Of a stretch of DNA of 44,668 bases, positions 1-7,143 are shown piece by piece. The notes below the pieces were generated by a model. That model made no database searches and was not told the origin of the DNA. It saw nothing but the letters and a program-made list of their open reading frames with translations. The translations under genes were made by a program, and so were the position numbers. Source of the stretch: Pelagibacteraceae bacterium AG-349-O05 (GTDB lineage: Bacteria; Pseudomonadota; Alphaproteobacteria; Pelagibacterales; Pelagibacteraceae). Every line of letters begins with the position of its first letter. Within the stretch, counting starts at the first letter, position 1. The stretch is taken from the NCBI GenBank assembly GCA_003281005.1, contig QCDE01000010.1, positions 1 through 44,668 of the forward strand, written 5' to 3'.

Positions 1-1
1 T

Positions 2-1030
2 TTATTACAGCAGGAAATATTTATTTTTTATTATTTTGGCATGAACATTATTGATTGGTCTGCAATAATAATTACAATAATTTTACAAACTTTATTTTTT
101 ACTGTTGGGATGCAGTATAATAAAAAAATAATTAATTTTTCAGCGATAACAGTTTATGTTGGAATGCTAATTTTTTTCTTCGTTGTTTTATTAAGTGATG
201 TAAAAATAACTACTGAAGCTTTTTCAAATATTTTTAATTTAAATAATTTTTTAGATATTAAAAATTTAGCACCTTTATTGACTGTTGCTGGAACAATATT
301 TGCCTATTTTTCAATTTTGATAATTAGTTTTGGTGATTTTTCTAGATATGTAAAAAATGAGCAAGAATTAAAAAAAGGAAACTTAAGTTTAATTTTGAAT
401 TTAATTATTTTTTCATTTTTATCTGTTTTCATTGTTATAGGGTCCGATGTTTTTCTTAATCAAAAATTTTCAGATATAGATAGAATTTTTACCAATCCAA
501 CAGATATAGTAGGAAAATTTGATAATATACAAATAACAATAGTCGTTCTATTTTTTATTATAATTGCTTCAGCTTCTACAAATTTAGTTGCCAATTTCAT
601 CCCATCTCAGTACTCTCTAATAAATTTTGTTCCTTCAATATTAAGTTTAAAAAGCGCTAGTTATTTAATTGCTTTTTTTGGTTTGTTGATCGCAATCTTC
701 TGGCTGACTATATTGAGCCAAATAGGAATTTTATCATTTGTTGATACTTTCGGTGCTTTCTTTGGTCCTTTATTTGGAGTGATGGCAGCTGATTATTATT
801 TAATTAAAAATCAAGAATTAAGTAATAAAGACCTATATTCTATAGATAAAGAGAGTGCTTATTATTATTCAGGTGGTTGGCATATAAAAGGTGTTTATTC
901 TTTAATATTAGGATTTATTTTTTCAGCGTCAACAATTTGGAATACTAATTTAATGTTTTTACAATCTTATGCTTGGATAATAGGTGCATTTGTTGCCTGG
1001 ATAACATACTACTTGTTAGCAAAAAAATAA
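2..1030 (+). CDS. NCS1-family nucleobase/hydantoin-type permease, 3' part (5' end outside window)
   Basis: Inner-membrane secondary transporter of the NCS1 family (nucleobases, allantoin, hydantoins, thiamine); the substrate cannot be told from sequence. About eight hydrophobic segments are visible. Family landmarks in order are a GDFSRY segment, a STNLVANFIPSQYSLINFVP segment, GPLFGVMAADYYL, and a late YYSGGWHIKG. The frame stays open to the left edge with no stop, and residues around Met at base 41 align with the middle of an NCS1 protein (Gly-x-Asn...Trp, then LQ...GM), so that Met is internal and roughly the first 130 residues are missing. Six bases separate its stop from the downstream dehydrogenase, which suggests co-transcription in a small catabolic or uptake operon. 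Confidence 0.8.
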   Translation, partial: LLQQEIFIFYYFGMNIIDWSAIIITIILQTLFFTVGMQYNKKIINFSAITVYVGMLIFFFVVLLSDVKITTEAFSNIFNLNNFLDIKNLAPLLTVAGTIFAYFSILIISFGDFSRYVKNEQELKKGNLSLILNLIIFSFLSVFIVIGSDVFLNQKFSDIDRIFTNPTDIVGKFDNIQITIVVLFFIIIASASTNLVANFIPSQYSLINFVPSILSLKSASYLIAFFGLLIAIFWLTILSQIGILSFVDTFGAFFGPLFGVMAADYYLIKNQELSNKDLYSIDKESAYYYSGGWHIKGVYSLILGFIFSASTIWNTNLMFLQSYAWIIGAFVAWITYYLLAKK

Positions 1031-1036
1031 TTTTTA

Positions 1037-1783
1037 ATGCACACATTTGATTTTAAAAATAGAACAGCTGTAGTCACTGGTGGAGCTCAAGGGTTTGGTT
1101 TGGATGTTGCAAAAAGATTTTTAGAGTCTGGTGCTAAAGTATTTATATGGGATATCGATGAAAAGCTTCTTAAATCAGCAGTTGATGAAGTAAAAAACCC
1201 TAACTTATTTTACAGTGTCGTTGATATATCAAATTATCAAGATGTAGAGAAAAAAGTTGCAGACATAACCTTAAAATCAAATATAGATATTTTAATTAAT
1301 AATGCCGGTATAACAGGTCCCACAGGTCCTTTATGGGATTATGATGTAGATATGTGGAATAAAATAGTCCAGATAAATTTAATGGGTACTTTCAACTGCT
1401 GTCGAGCAATTGTCCCAAATATGATTAAAAATAACTATGGAAGAATTGTTAATGTAGCTTCCGTTGCAGGTAAAGATGGTAATGCGAATGCAAGTGCGTA
1501 TAGCTCAGGAAAAGCTGGCACAATTGGGTTAACGAAAGCTTTGGGTAAAGAATTAGCTGACAAAGATATAGCTGTAAACGTTGTTACTCCAGCAGGTGCT
1601 AAAACTAGAATTTTAGATCAAATGAGCAAAGAGCATGTACAAAGAATGTTGTCAAAGGTGCCAAGAGGAAGATTTCTTGAAATACATGAGTTTACTTCAC
1701 TAGTTTGCTGGCTTTCCTCACAAGAAAACACTTTTTCTACAGCTGCGGTATTTGATATCAGTGGTGGTAGATCCACATATTAG
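1037..1783 (+). CDS. Short-chain dehydrogenase/reductase (classical SDR, FabG-like)
   Basis: Cytoplasmic NAD(P)(H)-dependent oxidoreductase of 248 residues, the usual classical-SDR length. The Rossmann glycine motif TGGAQGFG is at residues 14-21 and NNAG at 88-91. The catalytic set is Asn114, Ser142, Tyr155 and Lys159 (YSSGK). Acidic residues after the second strand (IWDID, near 39-41) favour NAD(H) over NADP(H); this is a family rule, not tested here. It follows the NCS1 permease by six bases, so it may act on the imported compound or its product. The substrate is unknown, and a FabG role in fatty acid synthesis is less likely given this context. Confidence 0.85.
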   Translation: MHTFDFKNRTAVVTGGAQGFGLDVAKRFLESGAKVFIWDIDEKLLKSAVDEVKNPNLFYSVVDISNYQDVEKKVADITLKSNIDILINNAGITGPTGPLWDYDVDMWNKIVQINLMGTFNCCRAIVPNMIKNNYGRIVNVASVAGKDGNANASAYSSGKAGTIGLTKALGKELADKDIAVNVVTPAGAKTRILDQMSKEHVQRMLSKVPRGRFLEIHEFTSLVCWLSSQENTFSTAAVFDISGGRSTY

Positions 1784-1785
1784 TC

Positions 1786-1908
1786 TCAAAAATTTGAAAC
1801 TATTTTTAGATGTTTATTTTGATTTTTAATAGAATTTTTACCCATAACTGGTGCTGTGATCATTATTGACCAATATATAAGAAGTATAAACACAGAAATT
1901 ATTTTCAT
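1786..1908 (-). CDS. Small predicted membrane peptide, 40 aa
   Basis: Unrecognised ORF of 40 residues. ATG is at 1908 and TGA ends at 1786, two bases past the stop of the convergent dehydrogenase. The first 22 residues are a single hydrophobic helix (MKIISVFILLIYWSIMITAP), followed by a polar, lysine- and asparagine-rich tail. It could be a one-pass membrane peptide or a signal sequence with a short secreted tail. In favour of coding: the ORF fills the gap almost exactly, and it has a clear hydrophobic-then-basic layout. Against: it is short, and A+T-rich DNA readily yields hydrophobic frames. No function is assigned. Confidence 0.42.
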   Translation of the reverse strand: MKIISVFILLIYWSIMITAPVMGKNSIKNQNKHLKIVSNF

Positions 1909-1963
1909 ATAATTCATTTAACAATCAATTTTGAATTTAGAGTGTTGAAATTGTGACTGAATA

Positions 1964-1991
1964 TTGAATTTATAAATAATCTATCTATAAG
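1964..1991 (+). promoter_or_regulatory. Possible sigma70-type promoter for the DUF3047 gene
   Basis: TTGAAT (1964-1969) and TATAAG (1986-1991) are separated by 16 bases, with the ATG six bases farther on. An AAGAAG element sits just before the start. If real, the transcript would be almost leaderless. In A+T-rich DNA such hexamers arise often by chance, so support is weak. Confidence 0.25.
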
Positions 1992-1997
1992 AAGAAC

Positions 1998-2648
1998 ATG
2001 TTAAAAATTTTTTATATTTTGATTACATCATTAATCTTTCTTAGCACCGCACATACAGAAACTGTAAAAGTTTTTGAATTTACTGAAAAAGAATTATCAG
2101 TACTTGAGATCCGTAAAGTAAGAGGAGCAGATAACAATACTTCTTATACTATTGGATCAAATGAAAATGGTAATTATTTAAAAGCCGTAGCAGATAATGC
2201 TGCTTCAGGCCTTGGAAAAGAGATCAAAATTGACCTAAATAAAACACCTTTTATCAATATTACATGGAAAATTGAGAAGGACCTTCGGGGAATTAAAGAG
2301 AATACCAAAAAAGGACATGATTATGCTGCCCGTGTTTTTGCGATTAAAAAAACTGGTGCCACACCTTTATCAAATAGAGCAATTAATTATGTTTTTTCAA
2401 GTAATAGTGAAGTTGGTGAAAATAGACCCAGTCCTTATACAAAAAAATCTATAGATAATGTATTAGCAACTACCAAAGACAATCTCAATAAATGGGTAAC
2501 AGTGAAAGCTAATGTTAAAGAAGATTTTAAAAAATTTCACGATTTAGAAGTTAATGAATTAGATGGCTTAGCAATAATGGCTGATACTGATAACTCTAAA
2601 ATGAAATCAATATCTTATTTTCAGAATATTTATTTTTCAGCAGATTAA
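1998..2648 (+). CDS. Secreted DUF3047-family protein
   Basis: Protein of 216 residues with an N-terminal signal peptide (hydrophobic residues 4-18, cleavage probably near residue 20), so likely periplasmic. It matches DUF3047 in layout: an aromatic ITWKIE strand, a KKGHDYAARVFAI block, an INYVFSS strand, a W-x-x-V segment before an acidic ED, and a LAIMADTDNS block near the C-terminus followed by the closing strand. The family looks like a beta-sandwich and its biochemical role is unknown. It stands alone on the + strand; its stop abuts the stop of a small opposite-strand ORF. Confidence 0.72.
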   Translation: MLKIFYILITSLIFLSTAHTETVKVFEFTEKELSVLEIRKVRGADNNTSYTIGSNENGNYLKAVADNAASGLGKEIKIDLNKTPFINITWKIEKDLRGIKENTKKGHDYAARVFAIKKTGATPLSNRAINYVFSSNSEVGENRPSPYTKKSIDNVLATTKDNLNKWVTVKANVKEDFKKFHDLEVNELDGLAIMADTDNSKMKSISYFQNIYFSAD

Positions 2649-2789
2649 TTAATATTTTAGATACTTTTTTAATCCAATACTTAAAAACGATAATAAAATA
2701 GCTGCGATAACATCAGCGATTGGAATTGCATTTGGAAATCCAAAGTTCCATAAAATTACTCCGATTAACCAAATTATATAAATTTTCAT
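2649..2789 (-). CDS. Small predicted membrane protein, 46 aa
   Basis: ORF of 46 residues. ATG is at 2789 and TAA ends at 2649, exactly abutting the stop of the DUF3047 gene. It shows two hydrophobic segments (residues about 3-14 and 23-38) joined by a short NFGFPNAIP turn, with a basic C-terminus (KKYLKY), the pattern of a two-helix inner-membrane peptide with a cytoplasmic tail. Gly, Pro, Trp and Asn in the turn look selected rather than random. It diverges from ybgC with 57 bases between the start codons. No family is recognised and no function is assigned. Confidence 0.5.
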   Translation of the reverse strand: MKIYIIWLIGVILWNFGFPNAIPIADVIAAILLSFLSIGLKKYLKY

Positions 2790-2846
2790 CGAAGCTATTA
2801 TATCTTAGTTTCTATTAAATTTTTATTTATTTGATATTATTATTTT

Positions 2847-3260
2847 ATGCATAAAAACTTTAATCATAATGTCAAAGTGTATTATGAGGACACTGACGCT
2901 GGTGGAGTCGTGTACTATGCTAACTATTTAAAATATTTAGAAAGAGCTAGAACTGAAGCTTTATCAACTATTAGATTAAGTAATACAAAAATAAAAAATG
3001 ATTATGGCGCTATAATAATAGTTAAATCATGTAATATTGAGTATAAAAAATCTGCATATTTAGAAGACGATTTGCAAATAAAATCTTTTATAGACTCTAC
3101 TTCAAAAACCTCTTTTTTAATGAAACAATCAATACTTAAAGATGAGGAATTGATAGTAGAAGCTAAAATTCATCTAGTATTTGTAAATGAAAAATTCAAG
3201 CCAGTTAAAATTCCAGAAAAAATCTTATCAGATTTTAAACCCTATACTTTTAATTCATAG
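2847..3260 (+). CDS. ybgC: YbgC-type acyl-CoA thioesterase
   Basis: Cytoplasmic hotdog-fold thioesterase of 137 residues, the normal length for YbgC/4-hydroxybenzoyl-CoA thioesterase relatives. The signature YYEDTDAGGVVYYANYLKY is at residues 12-30, with the catalytic Asp in the EDTD stretch, followed by ERARTE. Elsewhere ybgC often leads the tol-pal cluster, but no tol or pal gene is near here. It likely hydrolyses acyl-CoA or acyl-ACP linked to phospholipid metabolism, inferred from the family. Its last 11 bases overlap the 3' end of the convergent uracil-DNA glycosylase gene. Confidence 0.85.
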   Translation: MHKNFNHNVKVYYEDTDAGGVVYYANYLKYLERARTEALSTIRLSNTKIKNDYGAIIIVKSCNIEYKKSAYLEDDLQIKSFIDSTSKTSFLMKQSILKDEELIVEAKIHLVFVNEKFKPVKIPEKILSDFKPYTFNS

Positions 3261-3930
3261 ATATTTTTCTAGCTTTTTTAAATAAATCTACAATCATTCT
3301 TTCAGATACAAGCTTAGTATTTACATTTCTGGGGCTAGGGTGATAACAGGCAATTAATTTAATATTTCCTGGTAGTAAATAGAATTTTCCGTGAATAAAT
3401 TTTATCTTTTCATTTAAATTGTATTTTTTTTTATAAAATTTAACACAATTATCAAATGCCACTTTTCCTAATGCAATAATAGTTTTTAATTTTTTTAAAT
3501 TATAAATCTCAATATCAAAGTATTTTGAACAATTATTAAGCTCTTCTATTTTAGGTTTGTCTCCTGGAGGAACACATTTTAAAATATTAGTTATATATGT
3601 TGATTTTAATTTAAGACCATCATTTAGATTTTCTGAATTTGGTTGGTTTGATATTTTAGCTTTAAATAAACATTTAAATAAAAAATCTCCAGATTTATCA
3701 CCCGTGAAAGCTCTTCCTGTTCTTGTGCCTCCATGTGCTGCTGGAGCCAATCCAATTATTAAAATTTTTGCATTAATTTCGCCAAAACCTGTTACTGGTT
3801 TTCCCCAGTAAGTCTCATTCATATTTTGTTTTCTTTTTTCTGTTGAAATTTTTTTTACAAAATTAACAAGTCTTGGACATTTTTTACATTTAAGAATTGT
3901 TTTATTTAAACTATCTATTTTAATATTCAT
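3250..3930 (-). CDS. Family-5 (UDGb-type) uracil-DNA glycosylase with Fe-S cluster
   Basis: Base-excision repair enzyme of 226 residues that removes uracil and related deaminated bases from DNA. Motif A is GLAPAAHGG (60-68), running into TRTGRAFTGD; motif B is HPSPRN (197-202). The alanine-rich motif A, without the classical catalytic Asp, is typical of family 5 rather than family 4. Cys15 and Cys18 (CKKCPRL), with Cys119 and Cys134, are the likely 4Fe-4S ligands. It overlaps ybgC tail to tail by 11 bases. Its start codon is two bases from that of a divergent gene, so its promoter must lie inside the neighbour's coding sequence. Confidence 0.85.
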   Translation of the reverse strand: MNIKIDSLNKTILKCKKCPRLVNFVKKISTEKRKQNMNETYWGKPVTGFGEINAKILIIGLAPAAHGGTRTGRAFTGDKSGDFLFKCLFKAKISNQPNSENLNDGLKLKSTYITNILKCVPPGDKPKIEELNNCSKYFDIEIYNLKKLKTIIALGKVAFDNCVKFYKKKYNLNEKIKFIHGKFYLLPGNIKLIACYHPSPRNVNTKLVSERMIVDLFKKARKISMN

Positions 3931-3932
3931 AA

Positions 3933-4490
3933 ATGAAAATTTTAAATTATTTAGTCATAATATTTATATGTATTAATCCTTCAGTTAAAGCAGATTCAAA
4001 AAAAACTTTAATAGATGAATTGCAAAAGGGTGGAAAATTAATTTTCATAAGACATGCTTATGCCCCTGGTGGCGGCGATCCAGATAATTTTGATATTAAC
4101 GATTGTACAACTCAAAGAAATTTAAGTGATAGTGGTAGGGTTCAATCACAAAAAATTGGTAATTTTTTTAAAAAAAACAAAATTTCAATTGAAAAAGTTT
4201 ATTCTAGTGAATGGTGTCGATGTAAAGAAACAGCATCTATTGCATTTAAAGAATATGAAACTAAAAATTTCCTAAACTCATTTTTTAGTACAAAATTTGC
4301 CAATAATAGAAAAAAGCAAATTATTGATTTTGATAAATTTATTAGTACTTGGGATAAAGATCAAAATTTAGTTTTTGTTACACATTATGTAGTAATTTCT
4401 GAAATTTTAAATTACGCACCATCATCTGGAGAGATTGTTGTATCTGATAAAAGTTTAAAAGTTATTGATACTTTAGAAATTGAATATTAA
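3933..4490 (+). CDS. Secreted histidine phosphatase superfamily protein
   Basis: Protein of 185 residues with a signal peptide (hydrophobic residues 4-19). The phosphoacceptor motif is R40-H41 (FIRHAYAPGGGDP), the second active-site histidine is H151 (FVTHYVV), and a CTTQRNLSDSGR block follows the first motif, as in periplasmic branch-1 members. It is probably a periplasmic phosphatase; the substrate is unknown. A cysteine pair in the WCRCKET segment could form a disulfide after export. The start lies two bases from the divergent glycosylase start. A 45-codon ORF follows after 11 bases. Confidence 0.8.
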   Translation: MKILNYLVIIFICINPSVKADSKKTLIDELQKGGKLIFIRHAYAPGGGDPDNFDINDCTTQRNLSDSGRVQSQKIGNFFKKNKISIEKVYSSEWCRCKETASIAFKEYETKNFLNSFFSTKFANNRKKQIIDFDKFISTWDKDQNLVFVTHYVVISEILNYAPSSGEIVVSDKSLKVIDTLEIEY

Positions 4491-4501
4491 ACTAAATTAT
4501 C

Positions 4502-4639
4502 ATGTCATCTAAAAGAGCAATGAGACAAGCTCAAAAACAAGCATATGCAAAGCATCGTTCAAATATTACAAATAGTAGATTTGAACTTAAGAAAAAATTT
4601 ATTACTAAAAACAAAGAAGAAAAAAAAAATAAAAACTAA
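4502..4639 (+). CDS. Small basic hypothetical protein, 45 aa
   Basis: ORF of 45 residues starting 11 bases after the phosphatase stop and ending with a four-base tail-to-tail overlap with the next minus-strand gene. It is soluble and very basic: 16 Lys and 4 Arg, an N-terminal MSSKRAMRQAQKQAYAKHRS stretch, and a lysine-rich tail. This composition suggests nucleic acid or ribosome association, which is inference only. Position and spacing suggest co-transcription with the phosphatase. No family is recognised. Confidence 0.45.
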   Translation: MSSKRAMRQAQKQAYAKHRSNITNSRFELKKKFITKNKEEKKNKN

Positions 4640-5058
4640 CTTTCTTGATCAAATTTCTCTATTTTTTTACAATCAGAGATTTTAGATAAACTTTCGACAT
4701 CATTCAAAACAGCCTTAACAAATATTTCTGGTTTATCTTTTTCAAATAAAATTTGAGTATAAAACTGAGGATACCCATGTTTTAATGTAAGTATTTTTCC
4801 ATTTTCCTCATAAATATTTCTCACATAGGAGTTTTTCTTTTTAACGCTTAAATCAGTCACCTTATATTTTTGATAAGTTTTTTCATTATAAACGTAATTA
4901 CGTGTCATAATTAATTCATTAAGATTTAAAATATATTCATTTTTTAAAAAACCGTCCTCTTTATGATCACATTTGCTTAACACAATTATTTCTGAGTGAG
5001 AATTAAAGGATGTAAAAAAAAATAATAAAAAAAATATTAAAAACTTATCTTCTCTCAT
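4636..5058 (-). CDS. Secreted hypothetical protein
   Basis: Protein of 140 residues, not assigned to a family. A signal peptide is evident: MREDK, then a phenylalanine- and leucine-rich core (residues 6-17) and an SFNSHSE cleavage region. The mature part is polar with two cysteines (near residues 30 and 130) that could form a disulfide in the periplasm. Its mix of short strands (YILNLNELIMTRNYVYN and ILTLKHGYPQFYTQILF) suggests a small beta-rich domain. The start overlaps the end of a 57-codon membrane ORF by 14 bases, so the two are probably co-expressed. Confidence 0.65.
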   Translation of the reverse strand: MREDKFLIFFLLFFFTSFNSHSEIIVLSKCDHKEDGFLKNEYILNLNELIMTRNYVYNEKTYQKYKVTDLSVKKKNSYVRNIYEENGKILTLKHGYPQFYTQILFEKDKPEIFVKAVLNDVESLSKISDCKKIEKFDQES

Positions 5059-5218
5059 TCTTATCTACAAAAAATAAAGCTATAATAAATATTACAGTCC
5101 ATGCAAATACAGACAATGTTTTAAAAGGGGTGGTATCTGCTCCCCAAACATCAAAGAATAAAGCACCAATAATTATACCTATAGCGTAGATAATACTTAC
5201 AATTTTAACTTTACTCAT
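5045..5218 (-). CDS. Small predicted two-helix membrane protein, 57 aa
   Basis: ORF of 57 residues, ATG at 5218, TAA ending at 5045. It has two hydrophobic helices (about residues 5-22 and 36-51) linked by a polar FDVWGADTTPFKT loop, with a charged VDKNERR tail. This is a plausible small inner-membrane protein. It sits eight bases downstream of the DUF1289 stop and overlaps the next gene by 14 bases, giving a tight minus-strand run of DUF1289, this ORF and the secreted hypothetical. That packing supports real coding. No function is assigned. Confidence 0.55.
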   Translation of the reverse strand: MSKVKIVSIIYAIGIIIGALFFDVWGADTTPFKTLSVFAWTVIFIIALFFVDKNERR

Positions 5219-5226
5219 ATTTTATA

Positions 5227-5478
5227 TTACTCTTTGATTAAGTTTTTCTTGAAAAGAGACATGCCATTCTTGATTTTATAAGAGTACGATTCTTTAAAAC
5301 TTTCAAGTTGCCAACCAGTAAGTCTTTTTTCAATTTGAATTATATTTTCTTTTTTCCAATCATCAGTTGTTTCCTCAAGCTTCCAAAGTCGTTTTTCATC
5401 ATTACTTCTTCCGCAACCATAACAATAGCCTGTTGTTGGATCAGTTTTACAAATACTTATACAAGGTGAAATAATCAT
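5227..5478 (-). CDS. DUF1289-family protein with a four-cysteine motif
   Basis: Small soluble protein of 83 residues matching DUF1289 (YdhL/Fe-S-like). The N-terminus carries SPCISIC, DPTTGYCYGCGRSNDE, and a following tryptophan. Cys6, Cys10, Cys19 and Cys22 form the conserved set expected to bind zinc or an Fe-S cluster; the family's metal and function are not established to my knowledge. It is the first gene of a minus-strand trio. Its upstream region is shared with the divergent tRNA-Leu promoter. Confidence 0.82.
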   Translation of the reverse strand: MIISPCISICKTDPTTGYCYGCGRSNDEKRLWKLEETTDDWKKENIIQIEKRLTGWQLESFKESYSYKIKNGMSLFKKNLIKE

Positions 5479-5530
5479 TTTTTATAAATTAGTATAAATT
5501 TTATTAGATAAATAGATAATTTTTTAACAA

Positions 5531-5565
5531 TTGTCATTGGACAAATAGTTTCAATAATATATAAA
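5531..5565 (+). promoter_or_regulatory. Promoter of tRNA-Leu and probably tig, with a small dyad over the -35 region
   Basis: Two overlapping readings exist: TTGTCA (5531-5536), 18 bases, TAATAT (5555-5560); or TTGGAC (5537-5542), 17 bases, TATAAA (5560-5565). Either gives initiation near 5567-5573, just before the tRNA at 5580. The -35 region is an inverted repeat, TTGTC-ATTG-GACAA (5531-5544), that could bind a regulator. No other promoter-like sequence lies in the ten bases between the tRNA and tig. Confidence 0.5.
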
Positions 5566-5579
5566 ACCTCGTAATTTGT

Positions 5580-5664
5580 GGGGCGATGGCGGAATTGGTA
5601 GACGCGTTGGTCTTAGGAACCAATATGGCAACATGTGAAGGTTCGAGTCCTTTTCGCCCTACCA
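5580..5664 (+). tRNA. tRNA-Leu(UAG)
   Basis: An 85-base class II tRNA folds here. The acceptor GGGGCGA (5580-5586) pairs with TCGCCCT (G1-U72 closing), followed by discriminator A and an encoded CCA (5662-5664). The D arm has GCG/CGC around AATTGGTAGA. The anticodon stem TTGGT/ACCAA encloses loop CTTAGGA, anticodon TAG, which reads leucine CUA and other CUN codons. A long variable arm (about 14 bases) and the TTCGAGT T-loop fit tRNA-Leu. tig starts ten bases after the CCA. Confidence 0.95.
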
Positions 5665-5674
5665 TTAAGATATT

Positions 5675-7111
5675 ATGAAAATTACAGTAGAAAATAAAAA
5701 AGGTTTAAATAAAGATCTTAAAATTTTTATCGATAAAGAGACAATGAACTCTTACATGGATGAAAAATATGAAGAGATTAAAGTTAGTGTAAACCTTAAA
5801 GGATTTAGACCAGGTAAAGTTCCAAAAGAAATTTTAAAAAGACAATTTGGTAAAGCAGTTTTTGGAGAGGTCTTAGATAAAGTTTTAAAAGAAACATCAA
5901 CTAAAGCATTAGAGGAAAAAAAGATAAAACCAGCTGGTCAACCAAAGCTTGACTTAAAAACATACGGTGAAGATAAAGATCTTGAGTATATTCTCTCAGT
6001 CACTGAGTTACCAAAAGTAGAAATCAAATCTTTAGAGAATATTAAATTTGATGAATACACAGTAAAAATTGATGAGAGTGAAACAGATAAAAGAATTAAG
6101 GAAATAGCTAAAAACCAACCAAATTTTAAAGAAGTAAGCGCTGATACAAAAGCTAAAAAAGGTGATTTAGTTTCTTTAGATTACAAAGCAACAGTTGATG
6201 GCAAGGATTTTAAAGGAAGTGAAGGAAAAAATACTCAATTGACTTTAGGTAAAGATTTATTTTTAAAAGGCTTTGATGAGCAATTAATTGGAGTTAAGAA
6301 AGATGATGAAAAAGTTGTAGAAGCAACTTTGCCAGAAAATTTCCCAGAAAAAAAATTAGTAAATAAAAAAGCTAAATTTAATTGTAAAATTTTAAATGTA
6401 AAGCAATCAGAAGAAGTAAAAATTGATGATGATTTTGCAAAAAATTTAGGAGCAAAAGATTTAAAGGATTTAAAAACATTAATTTCAAAACAAATTAATG
6501 ATGAATATAAAAATTCTCTAGATCAATTATCTAAAAACCAAATTTTAAAAGAAATAGAAAAAATTAAAATAGATGAAGTTCCAGAAAACTTAGTTGAGGA
6601 AGAAGTTAAAGTTCTTTCACAAGGCATGTCTGAGGATGAAGCGAAGAAAAATAAAAAAAATTTTGAAGAAAAAGCAAAAACAAGAATTAAAACTGGATTA
6701 ATTCTAAATGAGTTTGGTGAAAAAAATCAAATTAAAGTAACAGAACAAGAAGTTCAGGCTGAAGTACAAAAACAATTAAGAATGATGCCAGGACAAGAAA
6801 AAATGGTTATGGATTTTTATCAAAAAAACCCTTCTGCATTAGCGAGTTTAAGAGGAACTGTATATGAAGAAAAAATTTTAAATTCAATTAAAGAAAAAGG
6901 GAAGCCAAATAAAAAAGAAATTTCAAAAGAAGAAGCTGAAAAAATTTTAAAAGAGGCTCATAAAAATGATCATGACCATGGTCATGAAAAAGAAAAAAAA
7001 GAAACAAAGAAAAAATCCTCTACAACATCTGCGAAAGAAAAAAAATCAGCAACTAAAAAGGCAAAATCAAAGCCTAAAGCGAAAAAGTCAAAAAAAGTTA
7101 GCAAAAAGTAA
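5675..7111 (+). CDS. tig: Trigger factor (ribosome-associated chaperone and prolyl isomerase)
   Basis: Binds nascent chains at the ribosome exit tunnel. The N-terminal ribosome-binding domain has the signature stretch [19 protein letters not shown] (about residues 38-56). An FKBP-type PPIase domain follows (about 150-240, with [14 protein letters not shown] and [18 protein letters not shown]), then the helical C-terminal domain. At 478 residues it is longer than the roughly 430-450 usual. The excess is a highly charged tail after about residue 425: a His/Asp/Glu patch ([11 protein letters not shown]) and then a Lys/Ser/Ala repeat-like run. It heads the tig-clpP-clpX-lon block, ten bases behind tRNA-Leu. 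Confidence 0.95.
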   Translation: MKITVENKKGLNKDLKIFIDKETMNSYMDEKYEEIKVSVNLKGFRPGKVPKEILKRQFGKAVFGEVLDKVLKETSTKALEEKKIKPAGQPKLDLKTYGEDKDLEYILSVTELPKVEIKSLENIKFDEYTVKIDESETDKRIKEIAKNQPNFKEVSADTKAKKGDLVSLDYKATVDGKDFKGSEGKNTQLTLGKDLFLKGFDEQLIGVKKDDEKVVEATLPENFPEKKLVNKKAKFNCKILNVKQSEEVKIDDDFAKNLGAKDLKDLKTLISKQINDEYKNSLDQLSKNQILKEIEKIKIDEVPENLVEEEVKVLSQGMSEDEAKKNKKNFEEKAKTRIKTGLILNEFGEKNQIKVTEQEVQAEVQKQLRMMPGQEKMVMDFYQKNPSALASLRGTVYEEKILNSIKEKGKPNKKEISKEEAEKILKEAHKNDHDHGHEKEKKETKKKSSTTSAKEKKSATKKAKSKPKAKKSKKVSKK

Positions 7112-7143
7112 TCTCAAGTTGTATAAGTAGAACGAATCAACTT

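Noticed and set aside
41-43. ATG at 41 as the true start of the permease
   Set aside because: The frame is open to the left edge and the residues on both sides align with the interior of NCS1 proteins; the first third of the protein is missing.
3557-3811. 84-codon + strand ORF inside the uracil-DNA glycosylase gene
   Set aside because: Antisense shadow of the glycosylase active-site region.
6940-7111. Separate small gene in the Lys-rich end of tig
   Set aside because: The frame is continuous with trigger factor and no internal start or ribosome site stands out.
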